DNA of 64,000 bases from Spartobacteria bacterium (GTDB lineage Bacteria; Verrucomicrobiota; Verrucomicrobiia; Chthoniobacterales; Chthoniobacteraceae). How positions within the stretch are numbered: the first letter of the stretch is position 1; each line of letters opens with the position of its first letter. The notes under the pieces are model-generated. The model was not told where the DNA came from. It saw nothing but the letters and a program-made list of their open reading frames with translations, and ran no database searches. Position numbers and translations under genes: made by a program. Positions 26,957 through 35,032 of the stretch are shown here, piece by piece. The stretch covers positions 20,032-84,031 of the forward strand of contig JAJPJG010000029.1 of assembly GCA_021324395.1 (NCBI GenBank), in the 5' to 3' direction.

Positions 26957-27703
26957 TTACGCGTGCGGCGGGGTGGCCGGGGGTGCGGGTGATGGCGGCG
27001 GCGGGGTGTTGTTGTCGCTGCTTCCGCTGGCGGGCGGGAAGGTGGCGAAGCGGAACTCGGTGCGGATGGCGATGCTGTTGGAATCGTCTCCCGTGAACTC
27101 GAGGTTCGCGGCGTTTTGGATGGCCAGCAAGGCATCGTAGAACCGGTTGGCGTCCGTATTGCGGTCGCCGGTGCTCTGGAGGCGGTTGCCTTTTTGGGTT
27201 TCCTGTTCCTTGTCGGCGTCCTCGACGGCCTTGATGGCGGCGGCGAGGGCGGCGGTGTCGGGTGCGATCCAGCCGACGAGCGCCAGCGCGGCGGCGTTGG
27301 CGGGGACGTTGCACGAATCGTGGACGATGCGTGCGCGGGCGAGGATGCTGCCGATGTCGCGCGGGTCGTTGATGCCGACTTGAAACTCCTCGTGAAGTTT
27401 CACGTCCTGGCCTTTGAACGCCTTTTTGGCGCTCTCCCTTGCGTCCTTGAAACGCCCGGCGAGCACGGTCAGCGCTGCATCCTGCGCTTCGGTGAGGCCG
27501 CCGAGCGATCCGCCCGCGGTTTTCTGGGCGGAATCGCCGCTGGCGACCGAGGCGTAGAGGCTGCGGATGTCGGCAGTAAATGTCGGGCCGCGCGCGGTGA
27601 GGCGCGGGGCGAGACGGGTGCTGTATTTTTCCAGCGCGCCGACGATGAGGTTTCCTTCGTAGAGAAGGGTTTTGACTGGGAAGGCGAATTTAATGTCTTC
27701 CAT
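26957..27703 (-). CDS. Unknown 248-aa protein next to the second 21-bp array
   Basis: 248 residues from the ATG at 27703 (MEDIKFAFPVKTLLYEGNL), with AAAGGAG about 15 bases upstream; upstream in-frame alternative codons are TTG/ATT and unlikely. There is no signal peptide. The protein is helical and Ala rich, with a body of about 215 residues (LYASVASGD, DPRDIGSILARARIVHDSCN) and a Pro/Ser-rich C-terminus (NNTPPPPSPAPPATPP). No family was recognised. It is monocistronic, with its own strong terminator and an AT-rich leader containing the palindrome GAATCGCATTC, and it is preceded by a 14-unit repeat array. Confidence 0.7.
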   Translation of the reverse strand: MEDIKFAFPVKTLLYEGNLIVGALEKYSTRLAPRLTARGPTFTADIRSLYASVASGDSAQKTAGGSLGGLTEAQDAALTVLAGRFKDARESAKKAFKGQDVKLHEEFQVGINDPRDIGSILARARIVHDSCNVPANAAALALVGWIAPDTAALAAAIKAVEDADKEQETQKGNRLQSTGDRNTDANRFYDALLAIQNAANLEFTGDDSNSIAIRTEFRFATFPPASGSSDNNTPPPPSPAPPATPPHA

Positions 27704-27909
27704 GTTTGTTTTTATGGCTCCTTTTGTTGAGTTTTTTGTTAAAGGAGGCGCTTTCCGGTGCGGAAAAATCAACGTCTCCTATACAGAATAGACGGACGAG
27801 AATGCGATTCTTGCAAAAAATGTTGTTTTTTATACAAAACAGCCAAAAAACGGGGTTTTGAGGTTAAAAGTGGTCAATTTTCGCCAATTCGGCGTCGGCT
27901 TACAGACCA

Positions 27910-28203
27910 CTGGAGCCTTTCTACATTTTGCTGGAGCGTTTCCACACTTCACTGGAGGGGTTCCACATTTCGCTGGAGAGCTTCCACATTTCGCTGGAGA
28001 GCTTCCACATTTCGCTGGAGAGCTTCCACATTTCGCTGGAGCGGTTCCACAGTTCCGTGGAGGGGTTCTCCATTTCGCTGGAGGCGTTGCGCACTTTGCT
28101 GGAGGGCCTGCACATTTCGCTGGAGCGGCTCCACACTTCGCTGGAGGCTCTGTGCAGTCCGCTGGAGAGGTTCCGCAGTTTACTGGAACCGGTGTGCGGT
28201 GAG
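27910..28203. repeat. 21-bp tandem array, 14 units
   Basis: Fourteen contiguous units, each exactly 21 bases, starting at 27910 with consensus CTGGAGAGCTTCCACATTTCG. Three central units (27973-28035) are identical; divergence grows towards both ends. CTGGAG and the CNCANTT segment are most conserved and the middle three bases vary. Most units contain a TGGA-N5-TCCA dyad. All three plus frames and two minus frames stay open across it, reading heptapeptides such as LESFHIS, so open frames here are no evidence of coding. It lies between the unknown 248-aa gene and the histidine kinase gene, both minus strand. Confidence 0.95.
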
Positions 28204-28234
28204 CAGGAGAACGCGCGCCGGCGGGCGATGAGGG

Positions 28235-29437
28235 TCAGCCGGCTGGTTGCGTGCGATCGGGGTCGATCGTCCCTGCCGGGACGGTTCGCGGCGGCTCGGG
28301 AGCGTCCGCGGTCTTCAGTGTCACCGTGAAAAGAGTCCCCCTGCCGATGCCGGCGCTCTGCGCGCTGATGGTTCCGCCAAGGAGTTCGATGAGGTGTTTC
28401 GCGATGGTCAGGCCCAGGCCAATGCCGCCCGAGCCGTGAGGTCCACCGTGCGTGCCTTGTTCAAAGGCGTCGAAAATTCCAGCAATGTGTTCCAGCGCGA
28501 TGCCAATGCCGGTGTCGGCGATTTGGATGCGGATGAGGCCGCCGACATTGGTGGTGGAGATGGTAACCGTTCCGCCGACGGGCGTGAACTTCACGGCGTT
28601 TCGGGTGAGGTTCCAGAAGACCTGGGCGAGCCGGGCAAAGTCGGTGCTGACCACGGAGTGCGGGGCGTCGAGCGACAGGACGATTTGTATGTGGCGTTTG
28701 TTGATCTCGTCCTGGACGACTTCCACGGCATAACGCAACAGCTCGTGGACGTCGCACAGCTGGAAGTCGAGCTTGATCTTGCCCCGGACGATGGCGGTGA
28801 CGTCGAGCAGATCGTCGATCAATTGTGTCTGGATATCGAGGCTGCGCTGCATGATCTCCAGGTCGGGTATAAACTCGGGCGGCAGGAGCTTTTCGCTTTT
28901 CCAGGCATGGATCATCATCATCATCGGGTTCAGCGGCGTCCGCAGCTCGTGGCTGAGCATTCCGATGAAGCGGGTCTTGGCTTCATTCGCATGTTCGGCC
29001 TCTTCCCTGGCCCGGCGCAATTCATCCACCACATTCTTGCGCGCGGTAATGTCGCGGATATTGCACTGGATCACACTGCAGCCATCGACCGAATAGACGT
29101 TGCTGACGAACTCGACGGAGATGGAGCGACCGTCGCGGGTTTCCAGCGGCAGGTCGTCATAGCGGATGTATTCCTTTGCCTTCAGTTCTTCAAAGGCGGT
29201 CTTACTCGCAGCCACGTCCTTGAAAGGGCCGACTTCCCAAAGCTTCCTGCCCATGAACTCATCGCGCGAGTAGCCCAGTAATTCGACCAGGAACGGATTG
29301 ACATCCTCGATCTGCCCGGTGACGGCATTGAGAATCAGGATTCCATCCCTGGCTGCTTCAAAAAGCCGGCGATATTGCTGCTCGGAACCCTGCAACGCTT
29401 TCAGCTTCGCTTCGTTTAGTTTTTCACTGTCCGACAT
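28235..29437 (-). CDS. PAS-domain sensor histidine kinase
   Basis: 400 residues, no membrane segment. A PAS domain (residues about 20-130, GILILNAVTGQIEDVNPFLV) is followed by HisKA with the phospho-accepting His in GMLSHELRTPLNP, then HATPase_c with the N box NLTRNAVKFTP, G1 IADTGIGI and G2 GIGLGLTIAKHLIELLGG. It is probably a cytoplasmic sensor kinase. There is no receiver domain and no response-regulator gene nearby, so it is an orphan. The divergent DUF1003 gene starts 154 bases away. The C-terminus runs close to the end of the 21-bp array. Confidence 0.93.
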   Translation of the reverse strand: MSDSEKLNEAKLKALQGSEQQYRRLFEAARDGILILNAVTGQIEDVNPFLVELLGYSRDEFMGRKLWEVGPFKDVAASKTAFEELKAKEYIRYDDLPLETRDGRSISVEFVSNVYSVDGCSVIQCNIRDITARKNVVDELRRAREEAEHANEAKTRFIGMLSHELRTPLNPMMMMIHAWKSEKLLPPEFIPDLEIMQRSLDIQTQLIDDLLDVTAIVRGKIKLDFQLCDVHELLRYAVEVVQDEINKRHIQIVLSLDAPHSVVSTDFARLAQVFWNLTRNAVKFTPVGGTVTISTTNVGGLIRIQIADTGIGIALEHIAGIFDAFEQGTHGGPHGSGGIGLGLTIAKHLIELLGGTISAQSAGIGRGTLFTVTLKTADAPEPPRTVPAGTIDPDRTQPAG

Positions 29438-29590
29438 AAATAGACCTCGCGTTCATTCGCTGCTTGGAAAAACGATCATAGGGATAAACGGTTGCTGCCA
29501 CGAGAAGAATAACTTCCCCCGCCCGCCGTCAAAATACGAAGCCACGCAATTGCGTGCGCGTCTGCGGATGAAAGCGGTGTATTCTGCGGG

Positions 29591-30157
29591 ATGAACAATC
29601 ACCTGCGAGACTTTGCCAAGAAGCGCTTCGATGCGGATTTTGAAGCGCTGCCGGATCGTGAAAAACGCGTCATCCAATACTTCAGCGACCGGCTTCACAT
29701 CAGCCGCAATACCAATCGCGAGTTCGAGCAGAAGATGACTTTCGGGCAACGGCTGGCGGACAAGGTCGCAACGTTTGGAGGTTCGTGGACTTTCATCATC
29801 CTTTTCGGGGTGACGCTTTGTGCATGGATATTAGTCAACAGCCTTGCCCTCGCCCATCGCGCACCGTTCGACCCCTATCCTTTCATTCTGCTGAATCTTT
29901 TCCTCTCCATGCTCGCGGCGATCCAGGCGCCGATCATCCTCATGTCGCAAAACCGGCTGGCGGTCAAAGATCGCTTCGATGCGGCGCATGACTACGAGGT
30001 GAACTTAAAGGCGGAACTCGAGATCCTCAGCCTGCATGAAAAAATCGATGAGCTGCGGGAGAAGAACTGGACGGAGTTAATCCAGATGCAGCACGAGCAA
30101 ATGGCCCTGCTGACGCAACTCGCGAGCGCGCGCGTCGGTGGAATCACCGGAGGATAA
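29591..30157 (+). CDS. DUF1003 membrane protein
   Basis: 188 residues. Two adjacent membrane helices (WTFIILFGVTLCAWILVNSL and PFILLNLFLSMLAAIQAPII) are followed by the DUF1003 signature LMSQNRLAVKDRFDAAHDYE and a coiled-coil tail (ILSLHEKIDELREKN). The N-terminus is soluble. The function of DUF1003 proteins is not established. It is a single gene with a possible basic small ORF 47 bases downstream. Confidence 0.92.
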   Translation: MNNHLRDFAKKRFDADFEALPDREKRVIQYFSDRLHISRNTNREFEQKMTFGQRLADKVATFGGSWTFIILFGVTLCAWILVNSLALAHRAPFDPYPFILLNLFLSMLAAIQAPIILMSQNRLAVKDRFDAAHDYEVNLKAELEILSLHEKIDELREKNWTELIQMQHEQMALLTQLASARVGGITGG

Positions 30158-30204
30158 AACCGAGGAATGACTCGCGATGTAGATTCGGTGAACTATGTTG
30201 AGTC

Positions 30205-30351
30205 ATGTCCAACAGTCCAAATAAAGGTGGCGGCGGAATCCCGGCGAGGAACAACAATCCGAAAGGGAACAAGCTAAACTCCAAGAATACAAAGGCGCTG
30301 GCGCATAGAGCACCAGAGAGGCGCAATGAGAATAAAGGGAGAGGCCGCTAG
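30205..30351 (+). CDS. Possible small basic protein (48 aa)
   Basis: ATG at 30205, TAG at 30349-30351. The product is strongly basic and rich in Asn, Lys, Gly and Arg (MSNSPNKGGGGIPARNN..., ending NENKGRGR). There is no membrane segment. Such peptides occur as small nucleic-acid-binding or stress proteins, but no family is recognised. No clear ribosome-binding site is present. It could be chance; the biased composition is the only support. Confidence 0.35.
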   Translation: MSNSPNKGGGGIPARNNNPKGNKLNSKNTKALAHRAPERRNENKGRGR

Positions 30352-30392
30352 CGCGAGTCTTTCAAGGTTCTCTCTGCCGGCACGCTACTGTT

Positions 30393-30758
30393 TCACGCAG
30401 CGAGACTCATGATCGCCTCGGCCAAATTGTCATAGGTCGTTGACCTGACCTCGGGGCCGTAATGAAACAGTGAGAGGAGATCGTAACCGATGTCCTTTTT
30501 AGTATCGGGAATCACACACACGGCGCTTTTGATCTTCTTTTCATTGCACAGGTTCATGATTTCTCCCACGTAAAAGGCGCACGCGGTTTCCATCGAATCG
30601 AGGCCGCTCAAGTCGGTTAAGAGCTGAAAGCCGGGTTGCATGTGATCGAGGACATCGCGAACCGTTCCCAGACAGCGCCGCATTTCGTCGGCAACGACAT
30701 GGTGGCTGTAACTCATGGTGATCGTCCGGCCTGATTCGTCCGCAGAAATTTCAAACAT
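30393..30758 (-). CDS. SpoIIAA/STAS-like protein of unknown function
   Basis: 121 residues from the ATG at 30758; a GTG at 30776 would add six residues. The alternating beta/alpha pattern and FQLLTDLSGLDSMETACAFY resemble SpoIIAA-like (STAS fold) proteins that bind lipids or regulators. A phosphorylatable DSM is present in place of the usual DSxG. The second half reads KIKSAVCVIPDTKKDIGYDL. It is not adjacent to any phosphatase or kinase of a partner switch except the orphan histidine kinase 1 kb away. Confidence 0.6.
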   Translation of the reverse strand: MFEISADESGRTITMSYSHHVVADEMRRCLGTVRDVLDHMQPGFQLLTDLSGLDSMETACAFYVGEIMNLCNEKKIKSAVCVIPDTKKDIGYDLLSLFHYGPEVRSTTYDNLAEAIMSLAA

Positions 30759-31079
30759 CGTGCCGCAGTATCGCACGGTATTCGGAATGGCAGCATTAAA
30801 TCGGCAACTTTCGCGCGGCTCATCGGTTTCCCGGGCAAAATCGCATGCAATCCGCGGTGGAGAAGGGGGTGTCGGCGGCCGAGGATTTTAACCTCACCCG
30901 GATTCTCGCCCGGGTTTCAACGGAATCGAACCGCTGCCGCCGATATGTAAAGCGCTGCGCTCGTCGATGTGTTTTGACGGAGGCGCCGGCTTTTTATTGC
31001 AGAAAATGTGCCGGGAGTTGCGCCGGGTATGCGGCGGCGACGGAAGTGCAGTCAGGTCCGCCTGTGAATCTCGCGGCGA
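30759..31079. other. Intergenic region with no convincing gene
   Basis: About 320 bases between the SpoIIAA-like gene and the prenyltransferase gene. A Cys/Arg-rich plus-strand frame starting at 30845 runs into the antisense of the prenyltransferase gene and looks fortuitous. A 6-base dyad ACCCGG...CCGGGT flanks 30893-30916. The minus strand near 30916-30940 has a tRNA T-arm-like GGTTCGATTCC, but no tRNA body could be folded. Confidence 0.6.
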
Positions 31080-31925
31080 TTACCGACACCCACACTTCAC
31101 GCTGGCGAGGAATGTGGCGGTGACGAAGACGAGGCCGACGAAGGCGTTGCTGGCAAAGAAGGCGCGGTTGATGGCGTCGAGGTCGAGGCGGCGGGCGACG
31201 CGGTGTTCGTAGATGAGCGCGGCGGCGACGAGCGCGAGGCTGGTGAAGTAGATCGGGCCGAGGTGCGCGGCGATGCCGAAGGCGACGAGGAGCGCGGCCA
31301 TGACGAGGTGGAGCAATTGGGCAAGCGTGAGGCTTTTCACGATGCCGAGGCGGACGACGAGCGAGTGCAGGCCCTCCTTTTTGTCGAAATCGAAATCCTG
31401 CGTGGCGTAGATGAGGTCGAACCCGGCGACCCAGAAAAGCACCGCGGCGGCGAGCACGAGCGGCGCGAACGCGAAGCTGCCGGTGACGGCGAGCCATGCG
31501 CCGACGGGCGATACCGCAAGCGCGAGGCCGAGGAAGAAGTGCGAGAATGGCGTGAAGCGTTTCGTGAGCGAGTAGAAAAAAACGATCGCCAGCGCGACGG
31601 GCGCGAGCGCGTAGCAGAGCGGGTTGATGAAGAACGTCGTTGCGACAAAGGCGGCGGAGCTGACGAAGAGGAGCGCGATCGCGCTTTTGCGCGGGACGAG
31701 CCGGTGCCGCCCGGCGGTGCGCGGATTGCGCTTGTCAATTTCCCAATCGGCGAGCCGGTTGAAGCACATCGCGGCGGTGCGCGCGAAGACCATCGAGAGA
31801 ATGATCAGCGCGAAGATTTTTACCGACGGAATGCCGTGCGCGGCGACGAACATCGCACCGAGCGCGAACGGGAGCGCGAAAATCGTGTGCGAAAACCGGA
31901 TAAACGTGAGCGCGTTTCGCAGCAC
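31080..31925 (-). CDS. UbiA-family polyprenyltransferase
   Basis: 281 residues from a GTG at 31925 that shares one base with the stop of the preceding gene. There are about eight membrane helices. Two Asp-rich motifs bind the Mg-prenyl diphosphate: CFNRLADWEIDKRNPRTAGR and DLIYATQDFDFDKKE. The product prenylates an aromatic ring in quinone synthesis. UbiA for ubiquinone and MqnP of the futalosine menaquinone route are close relatives and cannot be separated here; MqnP is plausible for this phylum. It is the last gene of the long minus-strand run. Confidence 0.88.
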   Translation of the reverse strand: MLRNALTFIRFSHTIFALPFALGAMFVAAHGIPSVKIFALIILSMVFARTAAMCFNRLADWEIDKRNPRTAGRHRLVPRKSAIALLFVSSAAFVATTFFINPLCYALAPVALAIVFFYSLTKRFTPFSHFFLGLALAVSPVGAWLAVTGSFAFAPLVLAAAVLFWVAGFDLIYATQDFDFDKKEGLHSLVVRLGIVKSLTLAQLLHLVMAALLVAFGIAAHLGPIYFTSLALVAAALIYEHRVARRLDLDAINRAFFASNAFVGLVFVTATFLASVKCGCR

Positions 31926-32422
31926 TAGTTCGACTTCGGCCAGTTCGTCGGGCGCTGCGGCGTCGCCTCGGGCGCAGTTTGTTCGCCGAACAAATCGGCG
32001 AGCCGGTCATCGACGCGAATGTCGATGAGCTTCCACGCGTCGCCGCTGCGGTAGTAGTAAAAGCGCCAGCGCAGCGGGAAGTCCTTGCCGAGCGAAAGGA
32101 AAGTGACGCGCAGCAAATGCGCGCCGACGTTTTTCACATCGACGATTTCGTGCCCCTGCAAATCGCCGAAAAGCTGGATCGCCTGCTGCGTTTTCGATTT
32201 GAGCGTCGTGATGTCGTCGGAGCGCTCGCCGATCTTGGTGTCCTTCGTGAGCTGGTCGTAGGCGGCGTCGATCTGGTGGTTCTCGATCGCGGCGAAAAAG
32301 TCGTCGATCTGTTTGCGCACGCCGAGGTCGGCGCGCGGCGCGGTCGCGGTGTTTTTTTTGTCCTGCGCCAGTGCGGGAACGGCGAGGAGAAGAATGGCGG
32401 CAATGAGCGGACGGATGTTCAT
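31925..32422 (-). CDS. Exported protein of unknown function
   Basis: 165 residues with signal peptide MNIRPLIAAILLLAVPALA. The mature part (RKQIDDFFAAIENHQIDAAYD, then FPLRWRFYYYRSGDAWKLID) has the NTF2-like cone pattern seen in DUF4019/SnoaL-type exported proteins: helix-rich start, curved sheet, final strand with Trp. Charged residues end the chain. It overlaps the upstream MBL gene by 4 bases (ATGA) and the prenyltransferase gene by 1 base, so the three are co-translated. The function is unknown. Confidence 0.7.
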   Translation of the reverse strand: MNIRPLIAAILLLAVPALAQDKKNTATAPRADLGVRKQIDDFFAAIENHQIDAAYDQLTKDTKIGERSDDITTLKSKTQQAIQLFGDLQGHEIVDVKNVGAHLLRVTFLSLGKDFPLRWRFYYYRSGDAWKLIDIRVDDRLADLFGEQTAPEATPQRPTNWPKSN

Positions 32423-33024
32423 GCGAGCAGTTGGGAGAGCCGGCTTTTCGCTTTGGTGACGAGCGGCAAACCGTGCGCGAATGTCATCAGTTCAAAGTCC
32501 AACTGCAATAGTTTTCGCAACGAGCGGAGCGCGAGTTTCGCGTCGGCGCAGTATTTCGCAGGGAGCGGGATGAAGCCGTGCGCGGAGAGGTTGATCAAGG
32601 CGTCGCCGACGTGGAGCGCGCTTTCCTGCGCGTGATGCAGAGCGATTTCGCCGGGCACAAACCCAGGCAGATGCACCGCGCGCAACGCGTCGAGGATCAG
32701 CGCGTCGTCGGCGACAGTGTGATCGACGCGAATCGTGAGTTCCGGTTGCGCATCGCTGTGCGCGAAAACCGGGACGGCGAATTTATCGCGGAACAACGCG
32801 GCGGCGCGTTCGTGGTTTCCATTCGTAAGCACGACGGCGGCGGGCGTCCTGTTTTGCAGGAGCTCCGCCAGCGGCTCGTCCGCGAGCGGGATCGGGTCGA
32901 TGAAAACAAGACCCGACGGAAGCTCGATCGCGCAGCTGCTCAAATCGACTTTGTTCGCCGGATCGTAAGCCTGCCAGAACCAGAGGCCGTCGCGAATCCG
33001 CTGCAACTCGTCCGCCGCTTTCAT
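32419..33024 (-). CDS. Degenerate metallo-beta-lactamase-fold protein
   Basis: 201 residues from the ATG at 33024, 10 bases after the stop of the preceding gene; the longer frame would overlap that gene. MBL-type strands are visible (CAIELPSGLVFIDPIPL) with GDALINLSAHG near the C-terminus. The usual HxHxDH metal motif is replaced by TNGNHERAAALF, retaining only one His, so metal chemistry may be altered or lost. It could act as a hydrolase of reduced metal content or a binding protein. It is coupled to the next gene by an ATGA overlap. Confidence 0.7.
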   Translation of the reverse strand: MKAADELQRIRDGLWFWQAYDPANKVDLSSCAIELPSGLVFIDPIPLADEPLAELLQNRTPAAVVLTNGNHERAAALFRDKFAVPVFAHSDAQPELTIRVDHTVADDALILDALRAVHLPGFVPGEIALHHAQESALHVGDALINLSAHGFIPLPAKYCADAKLALRSLRKLLQLDFELMTFAHGLPLVTKAKSRLSQLLA

Positions 33025-33034
33025 CGTGCGAATT

Positions 33035-35032
33035 TTAGACTTCGTGCAGCGCGACATCCGCCGCGCCGCCAAACTCGATGTCGTCGATGTCGGGATTCGC
33101 ATTAAGCGGCTCAACGAAGCCGCCGACTTTCATTGCGTCGATCTGGTGCGCGACGAAGCCGAATGCGTCGCCAGTCGCCGTCGTGCCGTAAACATGTCCG
33201 CCGATGATGATGCTCGCGATTTTCGTCACCGGATCGCCGACGTTGATGAAGCGGTCATGCAAATCGCCGAAGTTCACGTTGTCGGCGTTCACGCCGCTGC
33301 CGCCGGTTGCGTCGTCCGCGCCGAGATTTTTTACCCCGGCGACGAGATCGCTGGCGATCCAGTTCCCGCCAACGGTGACTTTGCCTATGTTCGCCTTGCC
33401 GTTGGTCGGCGTCTCGCTGAGCGGATCGAACCCGGCGAGGATGCGCGCGTTATCGACCTTGCCTTTGACGGTGAGGTTGTCGAACGCGGTGTCGCTGCTC
33501 AGCCCATCCTGCGCCGTCACATACACGGGATGTGCGGCCATGCCCTGAAGATTGCCGTTCACAGTCATCGTGCCGATTTTTCCATAAACCCGGACGGAGC
33601 CGCTAAGCGAGCCGGTGCCGGAGAAAATGGAACCGCCGATGGTGAGGTTCTCGATGATGCCGGTGGTGTAGATCATGCCGGTGTCAGTGAATGCGCCGCC
33701 GATGATGTTGTGGCCGATTTTGATCGTGCCGGTGTCGCTCTCGCCGCCATAGCCGACGATGCGGCCTGCGTAGTTCGCGGTGCCGCCGAAAATCGAGCCG
33801 CCGATGGTGACGCTGGCGATCTCGCCCGTCGCGGAAACATCCCCGGTGTCGCTATGTGAGCCGCCGACGAGATTGTGCTTGATGATGACGTTGCCAAGGG
33901 AGCCTTTCGAATTGAACACGCCGCCGCTGAACGAGCCACTGCCGCCGAAGACCGAGCCGTTGATGGTGACGTTGCCGACTTTGACGGAACTGGCAAACGG
34001 ATTGGCGAGGACGGCGCCGGTGTAATTTCCGCCGCCGCCGAAAACGGAACCGCCGATGGTGACGTTGTCGATTTGTCCCTGGCTGTCGATCGAGCCGCTG
34101 AGTTGATCGCCACCGCCGATCACGTCATGTCCGATTTTAACAGTGCCGAGTTTTGCGACCGCTGCGATCTCGCCGCCATCGTTGCTGCCGCCGCCGATGA
34201 TCGAGCCGCCGACGGTGAGAGTATCAACGGAAAAGAGGCTGATGAGGCCGGTATCGCCGTATCCGCTGCCGCGCAAGTCGCCGCCGATCTTCAGCGAGCC
34301 GACGCTGTGCGCGACGAGGGCACCGGTGCTGGCGGATTTGCCGCCGATGAGCGAGCCGCCGATGACGCCGCTCGTGAGATTGTTATTGATGTAAATTTCG
34401 CCGTTGCCGTTCTGGCTCGTTGCGCTCGTGCCGCGAATGTCGCCGCCGATTTTCAACGTGCCGACATTTCCGCCGATATGAACCTGGCCTTCGTTGCTGG
34501 CGAGTCCGCCGAGCACCGAGCCGCCAATGCTGAGGCTGCCGACGTTGCCGCTGCCGGTGATGTTGATGTAGCTGCCATCGACATCGTGTTTAACATTAAT
34601 CGCGCCGGCGTCGCCGTTGATCGAAATCGCCGAGCTGGTGACTTTGTAACGTCCGAGCGAGTTGACGTTCAGCGCGGCGATGGCGGGCGTGCCGCTGGTG
34701 TTCGTGCCGACGGTCAGGTAGTTCAGGTTGCCCTTGACGGTCACGGTGCCGAGATCGAGTCCGGTGGCGTCGATTTTGTTAACCGCGACAAGTCCATCGC
34801 CGCCATTTTTCTGCACGGTGATGGAAACATTCGCGCCGTTAAATTCAGTGCCGGAGAAAGCGAGGTTTAGAAAGAGTTCGTTGCCGGTAAAACTGACGCC
34901 GGAGGCCAGATCCGCGCTTTTACCAAGCGAGGCATTGATCGTGACCTTGTCGCCATCGCCATCAACGAACGAAAACACGGCGGCTGGCGCGATGCGGCTT
35001 TCGAGTGGTTCGATGAAATTCATGGTTTTCAC
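33035..35032 (-). CDS. EPLESRIAPA-tagged repeat protein, paralogue 1
   Basis: 665 residues from a GTG at 35032 (or ATG 35023). The N-terminus carries FIEPLESRIAPAAVF, a motif like LEPR-XLL sorting tags of PVC bacteria; no classical signal peptide precedes it. The rest is a regular beta-solenoid of short repeats of the form (V/I)(T/K)I-G-G-S-(I/V)-x-G-G, for example VTIGGSVFGGGGNYTGAV. Gly and Ser are abundant and Cys is absent. Its start overlaps the stop of paralogue 2 by 4 bases (GTGA). It is likely an exported surface or matrix protein; ligand and anchoring are unknown. Confidence 0.8.
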   Translation of the reverse strand: MKTMNFIEPLESRIAPAAVFSFVDGDGDKVTINASLGKSADLASGVSFTGNELFLNLAFSGTEFNGANVSITVQKNGGDGLVAVNKIDATGLDLGTVTVKGNLNYLTVGTNTSGTPAIAALNVNSLGRYKVTSSAISINGDAGAINVKHDVDGSYINITGSGNVGSLSIGGSVLGGLASNEGQVHIGGNVGTLKIGGDIRGTSATSQNGNGEIYINNNLTSGVIGGSLIGGKSASTGALVAHSVGSLKIGGDLRGSGYGDTGLISLFSVDTLTVGGSIIGGGSNDGGEIAAVAKLGTVKIGHDVIGGGDQLSGSIDSQGQIDNVTIGGSVFGGGGNYTGAVLANPFASSVKVGNVTINGSVFGGSGSFSGGVFNSKGSLGNVIIKHNLVGGSHSDTGDVSATGEIASVTIGGSIFGGTANYAGRIVGYGGESDTGTIKIGHNIIGGAFTDTGMIYTTGIIENLTIGGSIFSGTGSLSGSVRVYGKIGTMTVNGNLQGMAAHPVYVTAQDGLSSDTAFDNLTVKGKVDNARILAGFDPLSETPTNGKANIGKVTVGGNWIASDLVAGVKNLGADDATGGSGVNADNVNFGDLHDRFINVGDPVTKIASIIIGGHVYGTTATGDAFGFVAHQIDAMKVGGFVEPLNANPDIDDIEFGGAADVALHEV

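Noticed and set aside
27910..28203. Possible CRISPR array
   Set aside because: Units are contiguous, 21 bp, without spacers; there is no repeat-spacer alternation and no cas gene in the window.
27928..28329. Heptad-repeat coiled-coil protein encoded by the array (LESFHIS repeats)
   Set aside because: All plus frames and two minus frames are open across the repeat because the period is a multiple of three, the only start is TTG, and the 3' part is antisense to the kinase gene. Kept as non-coding repeat, though translation is not excluded.
30910..30960. Partial tRNA or tmRNA
   Set aside because: A T-arm-like GGTTCGATTCC is present on the minus strand, but no acceptor, D-arm or anticodon arm can be paired with it.
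30845..31123. 92-codon Cys/Arg-rich ORF
   Set aside because: No ribosome-binding site or family, and its end runs antisense into the prenyltransferase gene.
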